Assembly (NCBI GenBank): GCA_022567365.1
Contig: JADFHG010000206.1
Location: forward strand, 1 to 6,940
Direction: 5' to 3'
From: Planctomycetota bacterium
Lineage (GTDB): Bacteria > Planctomycetota > Phycisphaerae > UBA1845
DNA: 6,940 bases
Within the stretch, counting starts at the first letter, position 1. Each line of letters begins with the position of its first letter. Made by a program: the position numbers and the translations under genes. The notes beneath the pieces were generated by a model. The model did no database searches and had not been told where the DNA came from. It worked only from the letters and a program-made list of their open reading frames with translations. Positions 1-6,570 of the stretch are shown piece after piece.

Positions 1-974
1 AAACCCGCGACCCGGGCTCCGTTCCATTTGTAGATGACCGACATCAGGAGCGGCACGATGGCGATCAAATAGAACACCCACAACCAGGTCATGCTCTTGT
101 TGCGAAAGTACCAGCTCTCCATCGCCAAACGGCCCGCGTCCGGATAGACGCCTCCGGGCGACGCCTCCCGCAATCGTTCCGCGAGCTTGGCGACGGCGAC
201 GTTGACGGCCGGCGCGTCCTCGTCGATCCACGCCGACCCCAGCCTGGACCACGATTCGCGAATTGCACCGCGGAGTGTCGAATCGAGACCGGGGAGCGGT
301 CGCGCCGCCGCGACACCCGCGTGCGCGGCGTCTCTCGGGGCACCGCCCATATCGACGATCTCGCGCATCGAAAACCACGGTCTGCCCGTTTCACCCTCGG
401 CCTGCGCCACGACCCGCAGCTCGCGCATGAGAAAACCGGGTTCCGACACGGTCATCGCGAAGTTGATCGCGTCCACCTCCCTCGACGTGCGGATGAGGTC
501 TGCCCCGAGGCGTTGTAGCAACCGGACGACCGACGGATGTTGCAAGAGCACCGGGGCGATGAGCCCCGACTTCATGAAGTCGGCCGCCCGGTCCGTCGCG
601 AACGATGGATGGCCTTCGAGCGCCTGCACGAATTCCTTGCGCACAACCTTCTTCTTGACGTAGATGTAGTCGGACGTGTGGTATTCGCCCGGTCGAAACA
701 TCAAATCAAGATAGGTAAACGCGTGCGACTGACCCGCGAACTGCCGACCTCCCGTCACGAATCCCATGAACACCTTGGCGTGGGACTCGAACGAGCGGAG
801 CCTGCCATCGGCCTGGACCGCCGTTTGGTTCAGTGGACCGAGATCCACTTCATTCGCAAAGGATGCGGCCTTGAAGACCGGCGTCTCCGCGGACCGATCG
901 CATGCTGACGTGACCGCAAGCGCGCACGCGGTCCAAAGCACGAATAGACAAAGTTTGAAAGGTTTCGTTGTCAT
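1..974 (-). CDS. ccsA: CcsA-type cytochrome c biogenesis protein, N-terminal part (cut by left edge)
   Basis: The frame is open from an ATG at 974 to the left edge, giving 324 visible residues. It starts with a hydrophobic signal (about 6-24) ending in TSAC, which fits a loose lipobox (Cys25) or a signal peptidase I site. The stretch TAVQADGRLRSFESHAKVF (51-69) resembles the P-Q-x-x-GR-x-K-P-x-D-T-x-A block found in the N-terminal extension of long CcsA proteins. AMESWYFRNKSMTWLWVFYL (284-303) resembles the E-x-x-Y-N block before their first transmembrane helix, here about 295-315. The haem-handling core with the WWD motif would lie beyond the edge and is not seen. CcsA works with ResB/CcsB in System II haem export and ligation to apocytochrome c. 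GAGG stands 4 nt before the ATG. The gene follows resB by 39 bp, so the two are probably one operon. The family call is from memory of the pattern. Confidence 0.75.
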   Translation of the reverse strand, partial: MTTKPFKLCLFVLWTACALAVTSACDRSAETPVFKAASFANEVDLGPLNQTAVQADGRLRSFESHAKVFMGFVTGGRQFAGQSHAFTYLDLMFRPGEYHTSDYIYVKKKVVRKEFVQALEGHPSFATDRAADFMKSGLIAPVLLQHPSVVRLLQRLGADLIRTSREVDAINFAMTVSEPGFLMRELRVVAQAEGETGRPWFSMREIVDMGGAPRDAAHAGVAAARPLPGLDSTLRGAIRESWSRLGSAWIDEDAPAVNVAVAKLAERLREASPGGVYPDAGRLAMESWYFRNKSMTWLWVFYLIAIVPLLMSVIYKWNGARVAG

Positions 975-1013
975 TGTTCCTCGCCCCGGCGTCCCACTCT
1001 GGAACGATGGTCC

Positions 1014-3458
1014 TCACACGGATATTTTCTCTTCGACCGTCGCCGGCGTTTCCGCCCCAAACTCCTCCGTGTCCTCGGTGGCTCGCCCGATCTTGGCCCG
1101 CGCGCGTTCGCTTCGCCGGCGGCGGATGATCGGTTTCACGTAGAACGCGAAGATCATCCCGGAGACCGAGATACAACACCCGGCAAGCTGAACATGCACG
1201 CCGTTGCGGTTGCCCACACCGAGACCCGTGTAATTCATGCCGCCCGACGGATTGCTCGGGGGGGGCTTGTCCCATGTCGACTGAAAATACCAATACCCAC
1301 CGTACTCGGTGGGGGCGTTCACCGAGATCGGTCTGAGCTCCGACCACGAGTCGCCGTCGCGAAACCGCAGACGGCTCACATAGTTACGGATTGTGCTCGC
1401 GCCGCCGCTATAGCCACCCACGTGCGTCAACAACTCGAAGTCTTCCATGGCGACCGGGTTGAGGAGCTTGCGCCGTTCCCGTGAGAACACAACCTCCACT
1501 CGCGTCCCATCCGCGAGCACAAACACCTCGGGCGTATACGGAATGCGGCCCTGGTACGCATACTGCGGTCCGGGCAGCACGTGCGGGTTGTATTGCAACC
1601 AATGGCTCTCGATCCTGTCGCCTTGTCGGACCTCGACGCGGATCATCGAATAGAACTCGCCGGCGTTCGCCTGCTGCCTTTCCACCGGAATGATGGTCGG
1701 CCGCGCTTGAAGCGTCGCGTTGCGGTAGAGCGCCTCGACGCGGACGGAAAGGTCGGGCGCGATCTCGACGTCTTCCCCGACGCTTACGTCTCGATCGACG
1801 ATCCGACCCTCGTCCATGCTGTTGACGATGAGCCGAATGGGTCCGTCCTTGACGGCGGCGAAAATGATCGGCGGAGCACCGCTCTGATACGTCATCTCGA
1901 TCGCTTCGTCGATGATCCTCGGTGCGCCGGCCGCCTGCCCGTGCGGATCGTCGCCCAGTTCGGCTCGGTCGCGCGTCAGTTCGGGATTGTCGAACACCCA
2001 TCGGGTCCAGGTTCTTTCCGGCGTCTTGATATCGACGAACGCCAGAGAGACGACTCGGCGGTTATCCACCGGGAAGGCGTCATTGTGGAACTGAATGCGG
2101 TATTCGTAATCCGTGCCTTCGATCGGCGTGAAGGGTCCGTTTCTGCCAACGGCGGTTCGATCGGTCAGCGGTACATCAAGCGACACGTCTGCACCGGGCA
2201 CGGCGATCTTCAATGTCGCCAAGCTAGGGCGATTCGGTATCGAACCCAATTGGTCCTCATGGTCGAGCCACTTGAATTCGACAAAACCCGCTTCGGTCCT
2301 GCTCTTTTCTCGATCAAACGCGAAGAGTTCGTACGTCCGCGGCCGCCCATTCGCAGCCGTCGCAACGACGCGCAACATCGGATTGAGCGCTAAACCACCG
2401 TCGACCACTCGCTGCCGCAAACGTGCGTACCGCAAGTATCCCGTCACGCGGAGGTCGGCGTCGCCCAGTGCGCCGGCGCCCTCGGGCGGCGGCACGCGCA
2501 GGTCGAGCGCGTCGGGAGTAAATCCATTTCTCTGTGCGGCGGTCTCGAAGAAGACCTGGTCGCGCGATGCCACGCGGTTATGGTAGCGGGGCATCCCCGT
2601 AATGGGACGCTGTGCCCATTCCTCGTCTCCGACTCGGCGCGTGAACAGTGCCCACGTCTGCATTACGTGGAAGTATTCCTGCGGCTCGTATTCGAGCGAC
2701 AGTTTCAGATCTTCATCGACGAGCTTGCGACCGAGCGATTTGATCGCCCGCCCCTTTCCCGGAATGATGTCCTCGGTGTATTGGGGATATCCCGCGAGCA
2801 ACTGACGAACAAACGGCTCCCCCACGGGTGGGTGAACCGCAACGTTGACGGCGTACGCGGTCTCGCCCTTGTGCTCGTCCGACAGGATTGGCCAGGCACT
2901 GTTGGTACCCTGGATCTCGAACTCCCAGTGCTCGCCCCCGGCATGGGCGTGGATGCGGTTTCCCGGCAAGGCGACGAGTGAGACCGGCTCGTGCAAACCG
3001 GGTATTTCGATCACCACCTGGCGGCGGAAGACGTGGGTATCACCCTCGACCTTTGTTCCGAAATACCAGTAGGAGCCGACGCATAGGGTAATGATCCCGG
3101 TGTGGATCGCCCAGACCCCGGCGTTGACCAGACGCAGCGGAATCCGGCGCACCGTCGTGACGATCAGAATGGAGCAGAGAAGCAGCATGAGCCCGTTGAA
3201 GACGGGCGTGTGAAACCACTCGAACTCGGTCATTTCGAGCAGACGGTGTTGGCGAACCCAGGGTACGGCGCTGCCGATCGAACAGTAGATGAACAGCATC
3301 GCGAACACCGCGACGCCGCACCAGACATTCGAGAATAGATCCGTCAAACGGCCCAAGGGTCCGCGCCGCTTCCGCGCGGTTTCGCGTTTCGAATACGGGT
3401 GGTCTACCGAGTCTTCCAACATCATGCCCATCTCGTTTTCGACTGATAACGGATCCAT
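1014..3458 (-). CDS. resB: ResB/CcsB-like cytochrome c biogenesis protein, long form
   Basis: ResB (CcsB) is the partner of CcsA in the System II cytochrome c synthase of the cytoplasmic membrane. Numbering here runs from the upstream GTG at 3491 (825 aa); the ATG chosen is residue 12, giving 814 aa. Three membrane helices lie near 53-74, 97-113 and 122-144. His130, in WAIHTGI, matches the position of the haem-binding transmembrane histidine known in CcsBA fusions. A periplasmic domain of about 610 residues follows. Near its end VNAPTEYGGYWYFQSTWD (714-731) fits the ResB hallmark V-N-x-P-x-x-Y-x-G-Y-x-x-Y-Q-S. Helix four (about 759-779) is followed by a basic then acidic tail. The start at 3458 was chosen because GAGG stands 4 nt upstream and because transcription from the TATAAT at 3495-3500 would begin near 3488, leaving the GTG at or outside the 5' end. 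At 814 aa it is well above the roughly 450-550 aa of common ResB proteins. Confidence 0.88.
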   Translation of the reverse strand: MDPLSVENEMGMMLEDSVDHPYSKRETARKRRGPLGRLTDLFSNVWCGVAVFAMLFIYCSIGSAVPWVRQHRLLEMTEFEWFHTPVFNGLMLLLCSILIVTTVRRIPLRLVNAGVWAIHTGIITLCVGSYWYFGTKVEGDTHVFRRQVVIEIPGLHEPVSLVALPGNRIHAHAGGEHWEFEIQGTNSAWPILSDEHKGETAYAVNVAVHPPVGEPFVRQLLAGYPQYTEDIIPGKGRAIKSLGRKLVDEDLKLSLEYEPQEYFHVMQTWALFTRRVGDEEWAQRPITGMPRYHNRVASRDQVFFETAAQRNGFTPDALDLRVPPPEGAGALGDADLRVTGYLRYARLRQRVVDGGLALNPMLRVVATAANGRPRTYELFAFDREKSRTEAGFVEFKWLDHEDQLGSIPNRPSLATLKIAVPGADVSLDVPLTDRTAVGRNGPFTPIEGTDYEYRIQFHNDAFPVDNRRVVSLAFVDIKTPERTWTRWVFDNPELTRDRAELGDDPHGQAAGAPRIIDEAIEMTYQSGAPPIIFAAVKDGPIRLIVNSMDEGRIVDRDVSVGEDVEIAPDLSVRVEALYRNATLQARPTIIPVERQQANAGEFYSMIRVEVRQGDRIESHWLQYNPHVLPGPQYAYQGRIPYTPEVFVLADGTRVEVVFSRERRKLLNPVAMEDFELLTHVGGYSGGASTIRNYVSRLRFRDGDSWSELRPISVNAPTEYGGYWYFQSTWDKPPPSNPSGGMNYTGLGVGNRNGVHVQLAGCCISVSGMIFAFYVKPIIRRRRSERARAKIGRATEDTEEFGAETPATVEEKISV

Positions 3459-3494
3459 CCGACCTCGACGCCGGAGAATCGCCCCGTTCACGCC

Positions 3495-3523
3495 ATTATA
3501 GCGGTGGGGACGACTGTTGGCAG
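3495..3523 (-). promoter_or_regulatory. Sigma70-type promoter of the resB-ccsA operon
   Basis: On the minus strand the -10 box is a perfect TATAAT (3495-3500). It is preceded by a 17-bp spacer and a -35 hexamer CTGCCA (3518-3523), which matches TTGACA at four of six bases. Transcription would start about 3488, giving a leader of roughly 30 nt before the ATG at 3458. This is the only strong promoter-like match I found in the gap between the lipoprotein gene and resB. It is a consensus match only, with no experimental support. Confidence 0.6.
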
Positions 3524-3527
3524 TCGT
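3510..3527. repeat. Perfect 7-bp inverted repeat over the resB -35 box, candidate operator
   Basis: The arms ACGACTG (3510-3516) and CAGTCGT (3521-3527) are perfect complements around a 4-bp centre, TTGG. The repeat covers the whole -35 hexamer (3518-3523) and the upstream half of the spacer. A dimeric regulator bound here would compete with RNA polymerase. A hairpin terminator is less likely because no T-run follows on either strand. No regulator can be named. Confidence 0.5.
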
Positions 3528-3948
3528 TCGGGATGGACGACCGGTGCACGCAATCCGTCACGCCCACGGCGCTTCGATGTAGACCCGCCGGGGCCGTATG
3601 CTATCGGACGCCGCGGCACGGATCTCCTTGTCTAGTGCAGAGATTCAAGCAGATGGCCTCTTATCCGAACCTAGGGCCGTGAGGGAGGAGACACGCTTTC
3701 ATTCGTCGAGCCGCTTCCTGACGGGCGCGGTTCGGGGCGGGATACGCCTCCCCAATTCTGAATCACTACACTAGCACAACCGGTCGATATTGGACGCGTG
3801 CGCGATGCCGGACAATAGCGCAACAGCACGCTTCGGCCCGTGCGGGGTTTCAAGACCCCAGGGGCGCTGTACGATTGGGCACGCTCATCCCGGCGCTTTC
3901 TTGTCGCCAGAACAGGACATCTGTCGCCGGCAGTTTTCGGGCGCCGCC
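3528..3948. other. Non-coding gap between the lipoprotein gene and the resB promoter
   Basis: I see no convincing gene here on either strand. The longest frames are short, rich in Arg, Pro and Ser, and lack ribosome binding sites. The only structure I can support is a pair of adjacent hairpins at 3823-3870. The stretch 3528-3822 shows no promoter, repeat or RNA gene that I recognise. The gap is large for an otherwise compact region and could hold an unrecognised small RNA. Confidence 0.5.
3823..3870 (-). terminator. Two abutting hairpins, possible non-canonical 3' end of the lipoprotein transcript
   Basis: On the plus strand GCACG (3826-3830) pairs with CGTGC (3839-3843) around an 8-nt loop. 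Immediately next to it GGGGT (3844-3848) pairs with ACCCC (3855-3859) around a 6-nt loop. ACA (3823-3825) and TGT (3868-3870) can close the whole into a junction. The structure lies about 80 nt past the stop codon of the lipoprotein gene. No U-tract follows on either strand, so it is not a standard intrinsic terminator. It could instead protect a 3' end or be part of a small RNA. Confidence 0.3.
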
Positions 3949-4827
3949 CTACGGGGTCGTGCGCGACAGCGACGGAACGTCCTCGCCGGCGATGACGCCC
4001 GCGTCAGCGGTTGCCACGATGGAGCCGGTCGGCACGATGTAAATCTCGACACGTCGGTTCGCGCTCGCCCCCTTCTCCGTCGCGTTGTCGGCGATCGGTC
4101 GGTATTCTCCGCATCCCATCACGCCCACGCGTTTCTTGTCGTATCCAGCCTTTAGCAAGACCTGTGCCACGGAAATCGCCCGATGGGCCGACAAGTGCCA
4201 GTTGGTCGGGTGACGCTCCCGCGTCCTGGGTGACGAGATGGGTCGGCTGTCCGTATGCCCGACAACGATGATCTCGAATCTCTCGGCCGACGACGACTTG
4301 AGCACCTCACTGAAGCCGTTCAGAGAACGTTTCGAAGGGTTGCGCACGACGTCGCTCCCGAGCGCGAAAAGCAGATCCGATTTCCACTTGACCGTACCCC
4401 GTTTCGGGTCGTAGTCGACCTGCCCCGGGTGGGCGGCGGCGAACTGCTCGAGCGCGTGGTGTAGCGGCTGCGGGAGCTTCGGTCCGGTGACGACGATGTC
4501 CCCAAGCCGTGAGTTCTCCGCCATTGACGTCAGCCGTCGTTCGGCTTCGGTGACCAGCTTGTTGAGAAGATCGTTTTCGTCGCGAAGATTCACGGTCAAC
4601 TCGCGGTTGGCTTCGTGTTCGCGTTCGAGGTGCCCGAGTTTGGATCGCGACATTTCAGCAGCGCTGCGCGCGTCCAGGAGCTCGGTGGCCAGTTGCTCCT
4701 TCTCCGCAAGCACATTTCGATGCGTTGCCTGCAAACGCCGGTGGTCGTCAAGCGAAACACATCCACCGATCGACCCCAACACCAAACCCGCCCCCAACAC
4801 CGCCACCATCCGATTGCAAGAGCGCAT
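3949..4827 (-). CDS. OmpA/MotB-like peptidoglycan-binding lipoprotein
   Basis: This 292-aa protein probably anchors a membrane to the cell wall. Residues 1-23 form a lipoprotein signal ending in the lipobox SIGGC (Cys23). Residues about 30-105 are heptad-like and rich in Glu, Leu and Arg, which suggests a coiled coil. The OmpA-like domain spans about 145-265. It has GHTDSRP (190-196), NWHLSAHRAISVAQVLL (209-225), a G-x-G-E-Y-R-P-I-A-D-N block (238-248) and NRRVEIYI (257-264). Asp193 and Arg216 correspond to the Asp/Arg pair that holds diaminopimelate in OmpA. The spacing between them and the NWxLSxxRA wording resemble MotB more than Pal or OmpA, but there is no MotB-type N-terminal helix or plug. 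The start was chosen because a perfect AGGAGG stands 6 nt before this ATG. An in-frame extension to 4914 would bury the signal peptide. A tail of about 25 residues follows the domain. Confidence 0.87.
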   Translation of the reverse strand: MRSCNRMVAVLGAGLVLGSIGGCVSLDDHRRLQATHRNVLAEKEQLATELLDARSAAEMSRSKLGHLEREHEANRELTVNLRDENDLLNKLVTEAERRLTSMAENSRLGDIVVTGPKLPQPLHHALEQFAAAHPGQVDYDPKRGTVKWKSDLLFALGSDVVRNPSKRSLNGFSEVLKSSSAERFEIIVVGHTDSRPISSPRTRERHPTNWHLSAHRAISVAQVLLKAGYDKKRVGVMGCGEYRPIADNATEKGASANRRVEIYIVPTGSIVATADAGVIAGEDVPSLSRTTP

Positions 4828-4833
4828 CGCACG

Positions 4834-4839
4834 CCTCCT
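4834..4839 (-). promoter_or_regulatory. Shine-Dalgarno site fixing the lipoprotein start
   Basis: AGGAGG on the minus strand lies 6 nt before the ATG at 4827. It is the best ribosome binding site in the window. It decides this start over the in-frame ATG at 4914, which would put 29 Arg-rich residues ahead of the lipoprotein signal. Confidence 0.85.
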
Positions 4840-4865
4840 ATGCTTGTGCACCACGCATCGAGTCC

Positions 4866-4888
4866 GCGCGGTCACCACTCGACCGCGC
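4866..4888. repeat. 8-bp inverted repeat in the leader of the lipoprotein gene
   Basis: The arms GCGCGGTC (4866-4873) and GACCGCGC (4881-4888) are perfect complements around a 7-nt centre. The element sits 26 nt upstream of the AGGAGG site. As RNA it would form a very stable GC hairpin. As DNA it could be an operator. No T-run follows, so termination is unlikely. I found no convincing sigma70 promoter in the 260-bp gap, which leaves it open whether the lipoprotein gene is read from its own promoter or from upstream. Confidence 0.5.
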
Positions 4889-5082
4889 CGTCCATTTCCC
4901 GTGTAATCCGTCAATGCCGAACGCGCAAACCAACTTTATCCAAGGCGTATGCCGCTACTGGGTGCTCGGTGGAATTGGGCGGCCATTAGGACCGTATGTG
5001 CCAAGACGAGCCACCGGACGCTGCGCCGTCATGACCGCCGTACATCCTGCCCCGTTCGTCACGCTGGATCCACGCGCCGGAC

Positions 5083-5095
5083 CCGGTTCAACCGG
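5083..5095. repeat. 13-bp palindrome enclosing the stop codon of the helix-turn-helix gene
   Basis: CCGGTT and AACCGG flank a single central base. The TGA stop (5088-5090) of the upstream gene lies in its middle. As RNA it would fold as a 4-bp CCGG/CCGG stem with a 5-nt loop. No T-run follows. It may be a weak end signal or simply a chance GC-rich palindrome. Confidence 0.35.
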
Positions 5096-6011
5096 AACGT
5101 TTCGCAAGAACGGTCGTGATCGCCATGGCGATCACGCCGACCAGGAGCGAGCCCCCCGCGCACCACGCCAGGTTTTGGTAGATGAAGTCAAGAATGCCCG
5201 GCGACACGTCGCGTACCAGAGACGCGGCCCCGAGTCCACCGAAGCACATCGCGATCGTCGACACGACGAGCAGCGCCGTCAGGCCGGATGATATCGCATC
5301 CGGCGCATGCGCCACGACGCCGACCGTTGGGGCTCCGACCGGCGCGGTCGGCTTGGGAGCCAGACCGGGGTCGAAGATGTCGTCTTCGGGACCGGTTGAG
5401 GCAACGTCGGCGGCTTCGTCAATGCCCGCCCGCGTGGCCTCGCCCATCTCGATCGTGCCGCTTTCCTCTTCGGTGTAGATTTCGTCGAGGAGTTCCGCGC
5501 CGAGCGACGTGTCGTCGCTTTCCCGCGTCAGGTCGAGGATGCCCGACCCGCTGCCGACACCGTCGATACCCAATCCGCCAACGTCGCTGACGGCGGTTTG
5601 CGCGAGCGGATCGACCTGCTCATCCAACTCGTCATCGTCGAATACGCTGACCCCGACGGAATCGACGACCGTGTCGCCTTTCTTTTTCTGTGCGGCTTTC
5701 GTATCGGACACCGCGGTACCGCCCGCCATGTCCTCCGCCTCCAGATCTTCGAGGCTCAGCAGATCGCTGCCCGACGCCGCAAGCACAACGCTGCTGTCGT
5801 CGGCCGGCTCCAACACGATATCGCCGGTGGATTGCGCGCTCGGACCCCCGTGCGAACCCGCGAGCGCGTCGACGTCGCCTACCTTGTAATTGACCTTCCC
5901 GGCGTCGCGAAACTCACGAATCTTGCCGGATCGCACCAGATCCTTGAGCTCCGCCTCGGTCTTGCTCAGGCGCTCGCACGCTTCCTCAGCCGAATAGAAA
6001 TTCTTCGCCAT
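5088..6011 (-). CDS. Membrane-tethered helix-turn-helix protein with acidic linker
   Basis: This 307-aa protein has three parts. Residues 4-52 (FYSAEEACERLSKTEAELKD, then LVRSGKIREFRDAGKVNYKVGDVDAL) form an excisionase/MerR-like helix-turn-helix, where a recognition helix is followed by a wing ending in a Tyr-Lys-x-x-D-V-D-A-L block. Residues about 63-215 form a disordered-looking linker with 41 Asp/Glu against only 6 Lys/Arg. It includes SGSDLLSLEDLE (80-91) and SGSGILDLTRESDDTSLGAE (154-173); the second is a block I associate with a planctomycete family. Two membrane helices follow, at about 243-263 and 281-303, with a short loop between them. Both termini should be cytoplasmic, placing the helix-turn-helix at the membrane face. 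Binding of DNA is inferred and no target is known; the domain could also mediate protein contacts. The gene starts 45 bp after the preceding gene. Its ribosome binding site is weak (GGGGA about 11 nt upstream). Confidence 0.85.
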   Translation of the reverse strand: MAKNFYSAEEACERLSKTEAELKDLVRSGKIREFRDAGKVNYKVGDVDALAGSHGGPSAQSTGDIVLEPADDSSVVLAASGSDLLSLEDLEAEDMAGGTAVSDTKAAQKKKGDTVVDSVGVSVFDDDELDEQVDPLAQTAVSDVGGLGIDGVGSGSGILDLTRESDDTSLGAELLDEIYTEEESGTIEMGEATRAGIDEAADVASTGPEDDIFDPGLAPKPTAPVGAPTVGVVAHAPDAISSGLTALLVVSTIAMCFGGLGAASLVRDVSPGILDFIYQNLAWCAGGSLLVGVIAMAITTVLAKRSG

Positions 6012-6032
6012 CGATTACCAGTCCCCATGAGC

Positions 6033-6047
6033 GTGTCGATTCGACAC
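6033..6047. repeat. 15-bp perfect palindrome ahead of the helix-turn-helix gene
   Basis: The arms GTGTCGA (6033-6039) and TCGACAC (6041-6047) are perfect complements around one base. The element lies 21 bp upstream of the ATG at 6011 and 9 bp past the stop of the preceding gene. Its form suits a dimeric DNA-binding protein, possibly the product of the gene it precedes. As RNA it could form a small hairpin between two cotranscribed genes. Confidence 0.5.
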
Positions 6048-6056
6048 AAGCGTCCG

Positions 6057-6503
6057 TCAGGGCATGTCCATTTCGCTTTGCTGAAGCCGGGTCTTCCGCT
6101 CCTGCTCGACCATCAACTCCACGGCATCCGGCGGCAGGTCGCAGCCGTTGAAATCCTCTAGGAAGCGATCATACTTCCAAGTCCGCGCCGCCGCCAGCCG
6201 CAGGCAGCCTTTCTGCGCCAGATACTCGTATACCCAGATCGTTGATTTATCCAGATCAACCATGTACACGCCGTGCGTGCCCTTTGAAAGCTGCCCGGAA
6301 AAGGCGAAAACCCCGCGAGCACCGCCGCTCATCACGGGCTGAGCCAACGCAATTCCGCCGGGCGTATCGTCCAGCCGCAGGATCTCGGCCGTTGCGATGA
6401 CGAGCAGCGCTCCGGCTATGACCCAGAACACCGGATGCGGCGCCGGACGGACGTTGGCCACACCAGGGGCGTCGGATGGTCCGTTCGCTTCGATCGCGGT
6501 CAT
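6057..6503 (-). CDS. Small membrane-anchored hypothetical protein
   Basis: This 148-aa protein has a short, mostly uncharged N-terminus, one membrane helix at about 24-42 (PVFWVIAGALLVIATAEIL), and then about 105 residues that should face the periplasm. That part contains GTHGVYMVDLDKSTIWVYEY (75-94), CLRLAAARTWKYDRFLEDFN (100-119) and a C-terminal LPPDAVELMVEQERK (123-137). The two cysteines at 100 and 121 could form a disulfide. I do not recognise a named family. The pattern resembles short planctomycete proteins of unknown function, but that is memory, not a search. The ATG at 6503 was chosen because the in-frame extension up to 6914 is Arg/Pro/Ser-rich and crosses repeats, and because the promoter at 6571-6598 lies inside that extension. 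GGAAGG directly abuts the ATG, so the ribosome site is poor and the start is not certain. It probably shares a transcript with the helix-turn-helix gene. Confidence 0.72.
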   Translation of the reverse strand: MTAIEANGPSDAPGVANVRPAPHPVFWVIAGALLVIATAEILRLDDTPGGIALAQPVMSGGARGVFAFSGQLSKGTHGVYMVDLDKSTIWVYEYLAQKGCLRLAAARTWKYDRFLEDFNGCDLPPDAVELMVEQERKTRLQQSEMDMP

Positions 6504-6538
6504 CCTTCCAGTAAAGCTCAGCTTGCACCAGACAGTTG

Positions 6539-6558
6539 GGTCCACAAACACGCGGACC
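6539..6558 (-). other. Hairpin in the 5' leader of the small membrane protein
   Basis: On the minus strand GGTCC (6554-6558) pairs with GGACC (6539-6543). The stem extends inward by one wobble pair and one G-C pair to seven pairs, with a 6-nt loop. It lies between the predicted transcription start near 6564 and the ATG at 6503, so it would be part of the leader RNA. It could affect mRNA stability or translation. It is too short to be called a riboswitch. Confidence 0.3.
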
Positions 6559-6570
6559 ACACAGCGTTCA

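Noticed and set aside
850..1347. 165-codon minus-strand frame across the resB-ccsA junction
   Set aside because: It overlaps the end of resB and the start of the ccsA-like gene in another frame. It has no recognisable domain and is displaced by two well-supported neighbours.
1581..2393. 270-codon plus-strand open frame opposite resB
   Set aside because: It lies wholly antisense to a well-supported gene. Its product is Arg-rich with no domain, and long antisense frames are expected in GC-rich DNA.
3671..3853. 60-codon minus-strand frame in the long non-coding gap
   Set aside because: It begins with TTG inside a hairpin loop, has no ribosome binding site, and has a Ser/Pro/Arg-rich product with no features.
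3844..3859. TTTCAAG flanked by GGGG and CCCC, resembling a tRNA T-arm
   Set aside because: The loop length does not fit a T-loop, and no acceptor, D or anticodon arms can be placed around it.
4828..4914. In-frame extension of the lipoprotein gene
   Set aside because: It would bury the lipoprotein signal, and the perfect AGGAGG precedes the ATG at 4827.
5042..5095. Possible intrinsic terminator after the helix-turn-helix gene
   Set aside because: The stem is only four strong pairs and no T-run follows on the minus strand.
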